Shown here: positions 1 to 5,668 of the stretch, piece by piece
Layout of the letters: every line of letters begins with the position of its first letter
How positions within the stretch are numbered: position 1 is the stretch's first letter
Source: JBBKWH01 sp037968855
Lineage (GTDB): Bacteria > Pseudomonadota > Gammaproteobacteria > Pseudomonadales > Moraxellaceae
DNA: 5,668 nucleotides
Direction of reading: 5' to 3'
Assembly (NCBI GenBank): GCA_037968855.1
Contig: JBBKWH010000053.1
Coordinates: forward strand, 1-5,668
Position numbers and translations under genes: made by a program
The notes under the pieces: model-generated
Database searches by the model: none
The model's input: the letters and a program-made list of their open reading frames with translations, nothing else
Told to the model about the DNA's origin: nothing

Positions 1-1915
1 AGTAGCCATTGATGCCAATCCGATCTAAAGTCTCTCGATTGACACGATCAGCCAACGAACTAATCATAATAATTTTGGGTTTACCCATATTGCCTTTTAG
101 GATGTTTTCGGCCAGTAAAAAGCCATCCACATCTGGCATCTGTGCATCTAGCAGGACCAAGGGCACCGGACGATTATCCAGCACACTATCCAACAAATGC
201 ATCATCGCAGACCGTCCATCGTGTACCACCAACGGCTTCATGCCAAAACCATGCAGCATCTCGTGCAATAAACGGCGATTGGTCACATTGTCATCGACTG
301 CGAGTACCGGCATATCACGCAAACAATCTGGTGTTGCTGGCGTGGCCTCGATCATCTTGCCGCGTGGCATTGGCAGACTAAAACTAAAAATACTGCCCAC
401 ACCGACTTCACTACTCACCGTCAACGGCTCACCGCTCATCATCTGAACCAAACGCGTCGAGATCGTTAGACCCAAACCCGTTCCGCCATACCGACGGGTA
501 ATGGAACCATCACCTTGAGAGAACGACTCAAAAATGCGATATAGCATCTCTGGTGGAATACCAATACCTGTATCTCGCACCTCAAACTGGATCTGACATG
601 GATCACTAAACGCATCGACCACGTTGACGTACAACATGACCTCGCCTTGCTCAGTAAACTTGATCGCATTTCCCAGCAGATTTAATAACACCTGTCGAAT
701 ACGCACAGGATCACCGACCACATGGTTTGGCACGCGTGGATTAATATCGCAAATCAACTCCAGTTGCTTTTCTTGCGCCCGAAAAGATAAGGGCCTTAAT
801 GTTTCATCAATCAATTTGGTCAAATCAAAATCGATTGGATCAATCAGCAATTTACCTGCTTCAATTTTTGAAAAATCCAAAATATCATTAATCACGGTCA
901 TCAACGAATTTGCCGATGATGACACCATCTCTAGATACTCACGCTGCTCTGTCGCAAGCGGCGTATCCAAACATAATTTGGTCATCCCCAAGATGCCATT
1001 CATGGGCGTACGAATTTCGTGGCTCATATTGGCCAAAAAATCACTTTTGGCTTGATTGGCCGCTTCAGCAGCTTCTTTAGCGAGCGTCATGCCTTCTTCG
1101 TATTCTTTACGGGCGCTAATATCCATCATGGTACCGACACCACGGGTCGCCGTCCCATCGCCACGTCGGCGCATGATTCGACCACGTGTGGCCATCCACA
1201 GATAGTGGCCGTTTTTATGTCGCATGCGCATTTCAACATCATATAAGGGGATTGCCCCTTTAATATTGGCACGCAAAACTTGCCCACAGCGCGAAAAATC
1301 TTCTGGATGAATCAAACTATTCCAAGAGGCAAAGCTAGGCTCAAGCTCAGACTGCTCGTAGCCCAACATGGCACACCATTCTTCACTAAAATACATGTGG
1401 TCGGTTTCTAGATTCCAATCCCACAAACCTACACCCGCACTACTCACCGCCAACTGAAACCGCTGCTCAGACAGCAATAAATCTTCGCTGATTTGCTGCC
1501 GTGACTGAACCAATTGCTGTAATAGTCGTGTCACCGACACCAAGGTACTATCGTTGTCACTCGGTGGCTCTAGGCCAGCCTCTTGGGACAGCTCTACGGC
1601 CATTTGGTTGAGCTGATCAATCGCTTGTTGTCGTGTTTCGAACTGGATGCGTAGCTCGTCATTGGCAATACCAAGCTCCATCATGCTGAGCTCTAAGCTG
1701 CGACGAGACAGCTCAAGTTGGCGAGAGTATTGTTGATACTGCTCATCCACCTGATGCAAAAACCCTGGCGTTGCATTAATCAGTTGGCGCACTTCATCAG
1801 GCAGATTTTCTTGTGCCGCCATGGTTTGCAGCATCGACCAAAACTGATCCGGCGTGGCATCATGCTTAGAAAACAAACGTCGCAATTGTTGTTGTAAGAC
1901 AGGACTAGAAATCAT
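1..1915 (-). CDS. Hybrid sensor histidine kinase, soluble, PAS-HisKA-HATPase-REC (partial, C-terminus beyond window)
   Basis: This is a two-component signalling kinase that would autophosphorylate on His and pass the phosphate to its own receiver Asp. The frame is open from ATG at 1915 to the left edge (638 codons). No signal peptide or membrane helix is visible, so it is probably cytoplasmic. Residues 1-148 are helical and Gln/Leu-rich, with a coiled-coil-like stretch at about 62-107. A PAS domain spans about 149-268. HisKA carries the H-box SHEIRTPMNG with phospho-acceptor H299. HATPase has N416 (GNAIKF), G1 DTGIGIP at 448-454, an F-box FESFSQGD and G2 GGTGLG at 477-482. The receiver has the acidic pair D541/D542, phospho-acceptor D590 (LLDAQMPDVDG) and S619/S620; its conserved Lys and anything after it lie outside. 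All visible catalytic residues are present. The start is supported by GGAGG six bases upstream. The input signal and output partner are unknown. The architecture resembles BarA-type hybrids without their membrane part. Confidence 0.95.
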   Translation of the reverse strand, partial: MISSPVLQQQLRRLFSKHDATPDQFWSMLQTMAAQENLPDEVRQLINATPGFLHQVDEQYQQYSRQLELSRRSLELSMMELGIANDELRIQFETRQQAIDQLNQMAVELSQEAGLEPPSDNDSTLVSVTRLLQQLVQSRQQISEDLLLSEQRFQLAVSSAGVGLWDWNLETDHMYFSEEWCAMLGYEQSELEPSFASWNSLIHPEDFSRCGQVLRANIKGAIPLYDVEMRMRHKNGHYLWMATRGRIMRRRGDGTATRGVGTMMDISARKEYEEGMTLAKEAAEAANQAKSDFLANMSHEIRTPMNGILGMTKLCLDTPLATEQREYLEMVSSSANSLMTVINDILDFSKIEAGKLLIDPIDFDLTKLIDETLRPLSFRAQEKQLELICDINPRVPNHVVGDPVRIRQVLLNLLGNAIKFTEQGEVMLYVNVVDAFSDPCQIQFEVRDTGIGIPPEMLYRIFESFSQGDGSITRRYGGTGLGLTISTRLVQMMSGEPLTVSSEVGVGSIFSFSLPMPRGKMIEATPATPDCLRDMPVLAVDDNVTNRRLLHEMLHGFGMKPLVVHDGRSAMMHLLDSVLDNRPVPLVLLDAQMPDVDGFLLAENILKGNMGKPKIIMISSLADRVNRETLDRIGINGY

Positions 1916-2103
1916 CAGTGACCTCCACTGTACAGACACAGTGGCGTAGATAATGACTCAAATACAGAGATTGCATCCATATTGCTTGGCATCCTTGCGC
2001 CCCCATTGATTAAATGTTTTGATTCATTGCTCCCCTTCGCTGGGGTATTCATGTTGTTGTGTATGAATGTTTCAGAAAAACACTGATAGACCCCCATTGT
2101 CAA
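1915..2103 (-). CDS. Possible small leader ORF overlapping the kinase start (doubtful)
   Basis: An open frame upstream of the kinase ends in TGA at 1917-1915, sharing one base with the kinase ATG (TGATG), an arrangement typical of translationally coupled genes. The longest version is 62 codons from a TTG at 2103. Internal ATG starts at 2097, 2052, 1989 and 1980 would give shorter peptides; the one at 1980 (21 aa) has AAGGA about 11 bases upstream, but none has a clear, well-spaced Shine-Dalgarno. The peptide is not recognisable, has no evident domain, signal peptide or membrane helix, and is polar with a Ser-Gly-Gly-His end. Ribosomes finishing this frame would pass through the hairpins at the kinase RBS. 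It may equally be a chance frame in a leader region. Confidence 0.25.
   Translation of the reverse strand: MTMGVYQCFSETFIHNNMNTPAKGSNESKHLINGGARMPSNMDAISVFESLSTPLCLYSGGH
1916..1944 (-). repeat. Two overlapping, mutually exclusive inverted repeats around the kinase RBS
   Basis: On the minus strand the segment CCACTGT (1944-1938) is a perfect 7-base complement of ACAGTGG (1931-1925), with a 6-base loop. The CAGTG within the second arm (1930-1926) is also a perfect complement of CACTG (1920-1916), with the loop GAGGT holding most of the Shine-Dalgarno. Only one hairpin can form at a time. The first covers the leading GG of GGAGG, while the second places the rest in a tight loop directly before the ATG. 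The pairing is read from sequence; a regulatory role is inference. Confidence 0.5.
1922..1926 (-). promoter_or_regulatory. Ribosome binding site of the histidine kinase, flanked by competing hairpins
   Basis: The minus strand reads GGAGG six bases before the ATG at 1915, a strong Shine-Dalgarno sequence that fixes the start. It overlaps the arms of two alternative inverted repeats (see 1916-1944), so its accessibility may be controlled. Confidence 0.8.
2032..2045. repeat. Small G/C inverted repeat with 6-base loop
   Basis: The plus strand reads CCCC, TTCGCT, GGGG. On the kinase-sense RNA this is CCCC-AGCGAA-GGGG, a short hairpin whose loop includes a GCGA (GNRA-type) tetraloop closed by an A-A mismatch. 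It lies in the possible kinase leader. No U-run follows, so it is not a terminator. Confidence 0.4.
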
Positions 2104-2194
2104 TGTGAAAAGCGTTTAAATAACACTGTTCAAAGTGCCTGTTTTATGCAACAGTTTAAACCAGCAATGAACACACCTTAGGAAGGGTCTGACA

Positions 2195-2224
2195 TTGCTG
2201 TTGAGACTCGCTACTCATTATAAA
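2195..2224 (+). promoter_or_regulatory. Candidate sigma-70 promoter for the pgi operon (weak)
   Basis: TTGCTG (2195-2200) and TATAAA (2219-2224) are separated by 18 bases, matching the consensus at 3 of 6 and 5 of 6 positions. Transcription would begin near 2231, leaving a leader of about 85 bases before pgi and placing the start inside the inverted repeat at 2229-2245. This is the best candidate seen upstream of pgi, but the -35 box is poor. Confidence 0.3.
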
Positions 2225-2255
2225 ATCAGTACGTTATCAGCGTACAACGTGAGTA
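2212..2255. repeat. Nested inverted repeat upstream of pgi, possible operator or leader hairpin
   Basis: The inner arms GTACG (2229-2233) and CGTAC (2241-2245) are perfect complements around a 7-base spacer. The outer arms TACTCA (2212-2217) and TGAGTA (2250-2255) are also perfect complements. The candidate -10 box lies between the outer and inner left arms. The layout fits a dimeric regulator site over the start of transcription, or a 5' leader structure. No known operator consensus is recognised. Confidence 0.4.
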
Positions 2256-2316
2256 AGACTCATCCACAAAAGCAGCAAATGCACACAAAGCAGTAAAACA
2301 CTTTCAGGAAGAGAAC

Positions 2317-3996
2317 ATGAACAGATGGAGCTCTCGTAGCGAACTCACCGAATGGTGCTATCTGGAAGGCAGAGCCAAAGCAATGAAGCAGCGGCATCTC
2401 CGCGAATTCACTGATGATCATGAGCGAGCCCAATCCCTATCTTTTCGCGCCGGTCCGATTCATCTAGATCTGGTCAAACAAAAAATTGATCCTCCCGTTT
2501 TTAATGGCTTAATTCAGTTGGCACAAGTCTGTGGTATGCAGCAAGCCATTGAAGACATGATGAGCGGTCAACCGCTCAATAACACCGAAGGTCGTCCTGC
2601 ACTGCATACCGCATTACGTTTGCCCGCCAGTCAAACCCTTGAGCTGAACGGCCAAAATATCGTTCCGATCATTCACCAAAGCCTGCGCAAAATGCGCCAA
2701 ATTGTCAGTCGTATTCACTCAAGGCAATGGCGAGGGATGTCGGGCCGCGCCATTACCGATGTGGTGAATATCGGGGTTGGTGGCTCTGATCTTGGCCCAT
2801 TTATGGCTGCTTATGCTTTAGACGAGTATGCCAGCGCCAATGCCGCAGCACTGCATATTCACTTTGTCAGTTCTATTGATGGCTCACAGCTCTCGGCCTT
2901 ATTGCCAAAGCTTAACCCTGAGACCACATTATTTATTTTGTCGTCCAAGTCCTTTACAACCCTAGACACCTTATCCAATGCCAATACGGCCTTACATTGG
3001 ATGATGCGCCGTGGTAAACATGAGCGGATTCTAGCGCACCATTTTATTGGTATTTCTGCCTCGTCATCCAAAATGACCGACTGGGGCATCCCTTTGGCCA
3101 ATCAGATTGATTTTTGGGATTGGGTCGGCGGGCGCTTTTCGATGTGGTCAGCGATTGGCTTACCCATTGCGTTGCAAATTGGCATGCGGCAATTTGAAAC
3201 CATGCTGGCCGGTGCTCACTTTATGGACCAGCATTTTAAAAACACACCTTTAGACAAAAATCTGCCAGTACTGTTAGGCTTAACCGGTGTGTGGAATGCC
3301 AGTTTTATGGATACCCATGCCCACTCTGTGCTGCCTTATGATGGTCGCTTAAAATTTTTGCCGTCTTATTTATCCCAGTTAGAAATGGAAAGCAACGGCA
3401 AGTCGGTCGACAAGCTAGGCCATGCCATTGACTACAATACCTGTCCAGTCCTATGGGGTGAAATTGGTCCCAACGCTCAACATGCATTTTATCAACTGCT
3501 GCATCAAGGCACGCAGTCGGTATCTTGTGACTTTATTGCCCCGATTAAACGTTATCAGTCTGGCGTCTATCGTGAAGAAAACATCGAACTACAACGCCAA
3601 CATCAGCTAGGGCTGGCCAACTGCTTGGCTCAGTCTCGGGTATTAATGCTAGGCGACGCAGTGATTGACGTGGACGAAAGCACACCAGGCTTTAAACGTT
3701 ATCGCGGCAACCAAGCATCCAGCACGATTTTGTTAGATGAACTCGATCCGTTTAGTTTAGGTGCACTACTGGCACTATATGAGCACAAAGTCTTTGTGAT
3801 GTCGGTGATCTGGGACATTAATCCCTTTGACCAATGGGGTGTCGAGCTTGGCAAAAAAATTGCTGACGGCATGCTTGGCGTCTTACAAGGCCAAGCAGCA
3901 GATGACATGGACGCGTCCACACAACAACTGCTAAAAGAAATCCAAAAAAACCAACCCGTCAAGGATGCGGAACATGAACGTATGTGTACACGGTGA
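2317..3996 (+). CDS. pgi: Glucose-6-phosphate isomerase
   Basis: This cytoplasmic enzyme interconverts glucose 6-phosphate and fructose 6-phosphate. Here it probably feeds fructose 6-phosphate towards nucleotide-sugar synthesis as well as glycolysis or gluconeogenesis. The 559 residues match the usual long bacterial form (about 550). Family motifs appear in order: the NTEGRPALHTALR region (89-101), GVGGSDLGP (153-161), phosphate-binding SSKSFTT (209-215), the first signature DWVGGRFSMWSAIG (268-281, R273), catalytic ESNGKS with E358, catalytic H389 in QHAFYQLLHQGT, and the second signature ending FDQWGVELGKK with catalytic K513. All expected catalytic residues are present. The start is supported by AGGA at 2306-2309, seven bases upstream. 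It is the first gene of a tight plus-strand cluster, and its last 23 bases overlap the next gene. Confidence 0.97.
   Translation: MNRWSSRSELTEWCYLEGRAKAMKQRHLREFTDDHERAQSLSFRAGPIHLDLVKQKIDPPVFNGLIQLAQVCGMQQAIEDMMSGQPLNNTEGRPALHTALRLPASQTLELNGQNIVPIIHQSLRKMRQIVSRIHSRQWRGMSGRAITDVVNIGVGGSDLGPFMAAYALDEYASANAAALHIHFVSSIDGSQLSALLPKLNPETTLFILSSKSFTTLDTLSNANTALHWMMRRGKHERILAHHFIGISASSSKMTDWGIPLANQIDFWDWVGGRFSMWSAIGLPIALQIGMRQFETMLAGAHFMDQHFKNTPLDKNLPVLLGLTGVWNASFMDTHAHSVLPYDGRLKFLPSYLSQLEMESNGKSVDKLGHAIDYNTCPVLWGEIGPNAQHAFYQLLHQGTQSVSCDFIAPIKRYQSGVYREENIELQRQHQLGLANCLAQSRVLMLGDAVIDVDESTPGFKRYRGNQASSTILLDELDPFSLGALLALYEHKVFVMSVIWDINPFDQWGVELGKKIADGMLGVLQGQAADDMDASTQQLLKEIQKNQPVKDAEHERMCTR
3961..3965 (+). 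promoter_or_regulatory. Ribosome binding site that decides the ugd-like start
   Basis: AAGGA lies eight bases before the ATG at 3974. The earlier in-frame ATG at 3965 overlaps this motif and so has no usable Shine-Dalgarno. The 3974 start also puts the first beta-strand (MNVCVHG) at the very N-terminus, as in UDP-glucose dehydrogenases. The site lies inside pgi, suggesting translational coupling. Confidence 0.65.
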
Positions 3997-5257
3997 GACC
4001 CTCCACGCATGGGTCAGCGCCGCACGTCTAGCAGAGACAGGCAATCAAGTGATTCTCAGACGTGCTGTTCATGGTGGTGACGAGCTTCCTCCACTGCGAG
4101 AGCCGGGCTTACGTGAACTGGTGAACGATCAGCAAGAAGCATTGCGCCTTGCCTTATGTGGCCCAGACGATCTACCTGACTGCGATATTCATATTGCAGC
4201 CATGGCCGGTCGCTATACCGACATGCAACCTTTGGTCAGTGATATTTTGCAGCATGCGGCGGCAGATCGGCATTTGCTGGTACTCAGTCCATATCCGGTT
4301 GGCAGTCTGGATCAACTCCAAATTGACTGCGACCGAACGACCAATGCATTAGGTATCCCTCATCGGTTGCATGTGGTGGGTATGCCGCAATTTACCCGTG
4401 AGGGCTCGGCACTGGCTGATTTTTCTCATCCATGGCTATTGGTCAGTAGTGGTCTTGAAGACTGTACAGCGCTTGCACTTGAGCTATTTCGGCCATTTAT
4501 TCGTCATCATACTCATGTCATGCGTGTCAATCATGCAACTGCCGAGTTGATTCGGATGGGCGTAAATGCACTATTGGCCACTCGTCTGTCTTTTATCAAT
4601 GAAATGGCCTCTCTTGCCGAACGGCTCAATGTCGATATCGAGCCAATTCGAAATGGTATTGGTGCGGATCCTCGAATTGGCCGAGATTACCTTGAACCAG
4701 GCTGCGGTTTTGGTGGGCCTAATTTTTCTGACGAGTTGCTTCACTACTCTCAAACCATTCGCCAAGAACTAGATACGCATGGCCTGATTGATGCTGTCAT
4801 TCGCATCAACGAATCCCAGCGAGAACTGTTGTTCCGTAAGTTATGGCGCTATTTTGAAGGACAAATGACTGGACGACGTATTGCCATTTGGGGCGCTGCC
4901 TTTAAACCCGGCACGGCTAGCGTCGAAAACTCTGTGATTCATCCTTTGCTTAAAGCATTGTGGGCGCAAGGCGCACGGACATCGGTCTACGACCCTATGG
5001 CCAGCCAAAACCTCGCCAATGAATATCAACATCAACCTTTTTTGGAAGTCTGTACTTCAGCGATGGATGCGGCTGCAGGTGCAGATGCCTTGGTTATTGT
5101 CACCGCATGGGATGAGTTTGGTAATCCAGACTTTGTCTGGTTAAAGAAAAACCTCGGCAAGCCTGTTATTTTTGATGGCCGCAATCTATATAACCCGAGC
5201 TATATGGCAGAGTCAGGATTTGACTATTTTGCTATTGGACGCGGACAAATCATTTAG
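3974..5257 (+). CDS. UDP-glucose 6-dehydrogenase-like protein, predicted catalytically inactive
   Basis: This is a 427-residue homologue of UDP-glucose dehydrogenase, which normally oxidises UDP-glucose to UDP-glucuronate with NAD. Family-like segments run throughout: EPGL (43-46), PVGS (108-111), REG (142-144), a strong central helix (ELIRMGVNALLATR, then FINEMASLAE), GIGADPRIG (228-236), FKPGT (310-314) and a well-kept C-terminal domain (DALVIVTAWDEF, VIFDGRNLYNP, FAIGR). Key residues are changed: the NAD-binding GxGxxG is GETLHA (7-12), the Asp after beta-2 is replaced by Arg, the catalytic Cys of GGxCxPKD is N250, the Lys there is D253, the Lys of the central helix is R194, the Glu of NPEF is Q139, and the Arg of the DxRxSP loop is E318. 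The frame has no stop or frameshift. It overlaps pgi by 23 bases and precedes manB, so it is probably co-expressed. I infer a pseudoenzyme, perhaps a partner or regulator in surface-sugar synthesis; its actual role is unknown. An active enzyme with new chemistry is less likely. Confidence 0.85.
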   Translation: MNVCVHGETLHAWVSAARLAETGNQVILRRAVHGGDELPPLREPGLRELVNDQQEALRLALCGPDDLPDCDIHIAAMAGRYTDMQPLVSDILQHAAADRHLLVLSPYPVGSLDQLQIDCDRTTNALGIPHRLHVVGMPQFTREGSALADFSHPWLLVSSGLEDCTALALELFRPFIRHHTHVMRVNHATAELIRMGVNALLATRLSFINEMASLAERLNVDIEPIRNGIGADPRIGRDYLEPGCGFGGPNFSDELLHYSQTIRQELDTHGLIDAVIRINESQRELLFRKLWRYFEGQMTGRRIAIWGAAFKPGTASVENSVIHPLLKALWAQGARTSVYDPMASQNLANEYQHQPFLEVCTSAMDAAAGADALVIVTAWDEFGNPDFVWLKKNLGKPVIFDGRNLYNPSYMAESGFDYFAIGRGQII

Positions 5258-5260
5258 GAG
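5256..5260 (+). promoter_or_regulatory. Ribosome binding site for manB, overlapping the previous stop codon
   Basis: AGGAG starts within the TAG stop of the ugd-like gene. It is 10 bases from the manB ATG at 5271, a rather long spacing, but only five bases from another ATG at 5266. That ATG opens a two-codon frame, ATG CAA TGA, overlapping the manB start. Confidence 0.6.
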
Positions 5261-5270
5261 CACGGATGCA

Positions 5271-5668
5271 ATGAGCCAAATTACCCACCTTCCCGCCTTT
5301 AAAGCTTATGACGTTCGGGGACGGATTCCGGACCAACTCAATGCACACATGGCTTATCTAATTGGCCGAGCCTATATGCGCGTCATCCGTCCGCAAGGTC
5401 GTATTGCCGTAGGTTACGATATTCGACTCTCAAGCCCCTCGCTACGAGATGCCATCATTGCCGGTTTACAGGCAGAAGGTGCTCAAGTCGACAATATCGG
5501 CATGTGTGGCACCGAGCTGATCTATTTTGCCGCAGCGCAATCCGGTATGGGTGGCGGCATCATGGTCACCGCCAGCCATAACCCCAAGGACTATAACGGT
5601 CTAAAAATGGTTCGCGAACAGGCCAAGCCAATCAGTGCAGATACAGGTCTTGCCGAGATCGAAGCGGT
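5271..5668 (+). CDS. manB: Phosphomannomutase (alpha-D-phosphohexomutase family), partial
   Basis: This enzyme converts mannose 6-phosphate to mannose 1-phosphate in the cytoplasm, the step before GDP-mannose formation; some relatives (AlgC type) also act on glucose phosphates. The first 132 codons are in the window and run off the right edge. The visible part is domain 1 of the family: the start motif FKAYDVRG (10-17), the GYDIRLSSPSL region (48-58), GMCGTELIYFA (77-87) and the active-site loop TASHNP with phosphoserine S102. The later DYNGLK and REQAKPISADTGL segments closely resemble enterobacterial CpsG/ManB, which is why I prefer manB over algC or glmM. It follows the ugd-like gene after 13 bases and so is probably co-transcribed with it. 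The metal-binding and sugar-binding loops that would settle specificity lie beyond the window. Confidence 0.92.
   Translation, partial: MSQITHLPAFKAYDVRGRIPDQLNAHMAYLIGRAYMRVIRPQGRIAVGYDIRLSSPSLRDAIIAGLQAEGAQVDNIGMCGTELIYFAAAQSGMGGGIMVTASHNPKDYNGLKMVREQAKPISADTGLAEIEA

Larger units (their letters stand above)
1945..2316. other. Divergent intergenic region between the kinase and pgi
   Basis: About 370 bases, more AT-rich than the flanking genes, contain no recognised protein or RNA gene. Visible elements are a CCCC/GGGG inverted repeat with a 6-base loop (2032-2045), two copies of CCCCCATTG (2000-2008 and 2091-2099), a weak pgi promoter candidate and a nested inverted repeat on the right. Both transcription units must be started from here or from within the flanking genes. 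I found no convincing sigma-70 promoter for the kinase. Confidence 0.7.

Noticed and set aside
9..1055. Long open frames on the plus strand inside the kinase region (9-446 and 624-1055)
   Set aside because: The minus strand carries a continuous kinase frame with all HisKA, HATPase and REC motifs across this stretch. The plus-strand frames show no family motif and are shadows.
1976..2060. A c-di-GMP or other known riboswitch in the kinase leader, suggested by the GGGGGCGCAAGGATGCC stretch
   Set aside because: The conserved core sequences of the GEMM-I and c-di-GMP-II classes are not present, and no other known riboswitch core was recognised.
2098..2103. Perfect TTGACA on the minus strand as the -35 box of a kinase promoter
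   Set aside because: At spacings of 15 to 19 bases the downstream hexamers are T-rich (such as TTTTTC) and do not resemble TATAAT, so there is no convincing -10 box.
2176..2190. CCTTAGGAAGG as a terminator or operator
   Set aside because: The arms are too short and imperfect, no U-run follows, and no gene ends nearby.
2317..3996. Pgi as a second pseudoenzyme
   Set aside because: E358, H389, K513, R273 and the phosphate-binding SSKSFTT loop are all present, so it should be active.
3699..4010. Minus-strand open frame of 103 codons opposite the end of pgi
   Set aside because: It is antisense to the well-supported pgi C-terminal signature, has no recognisable domain and no good ribosome binding site.
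3974..5257. Frameshift or sequencing error as the cause of the degenerate motifs in the ugd-like gene
   Set aside because: Family-like segments (EPGL, PVGS, REG, NALLATR, DPRIG, FKPGT, FDGRNLY) all lie in one frame on both sides of every altered motif, and the alternative frames do not restore the missing motifs.

Overview
The window looks like a stretch of a gram-negative, probably gammaproteobacterial chromosome of medium GC content (roughly half G+C by eye). It holds two divergent transcription units separated by about 400 bases. The taxonomic guess rests on protein resemblance only: the phosphomannomutase start reads like enterobacterial CpsG/ManB, and the gene order gpi, ugd-like, phosphomannomutase recalls the sugar-precursor module at one end of Acinetobacter capsule (K) loci. 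I cannot name a genus.

Left part, minus strand (1-1915): the first 638 codons of a hybrid sensor histidine kinase, cut by the window edge. No membrane segment is visible. The order is an N-terminal helical region with a coiled coil, a PAS domain, a HisKA domain, a HATPase domain and most of a receiver domain. Just upstream, a possible short leader reading frame ends in a TGATG overlap with the kinase start. The kinase ribosome binding site lies among three short segments that can form two mutually exclusive hairpins.

Middle (1916-2316): the divergent intergenic region. It holds the possible leader frame and RBS hairpins on the minus strand, and on the plus strand a weak promoter candidate followed by a nested inverted repeat ahead of pgi. 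There is no tRNA, mobile element, CRISPR array or convincing terminator.

Right part, plus strand (2317-5668): a tight, probably single operon. Its genes are pgi (glucose-6-phosphate isomerase, complete), a UDP-glucose dehydrogenase homologue (complete, overlapping pgi by 23 bases) and manB/cpsG (phosphomannomutase, cut by the right edge, 13 bases after the previous stop). Pgi and ManB belong to the route from central sugar phosphates to GDP-mannose and related surface-glycan precursors.

The most notable item is the middle gene. It keeps the length and overall fold signatures of a UDP-glucose dehydrogenase and is an undamaged reading frame. However, it has lost the Rossmann glycine motif, the catalytic cysteine, the catalytic lysines and the substrate-binding arginine loop. 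It looks like a maintained pseudoenzyme rather than a decayed gene, and its function cannot be read from the sequence.
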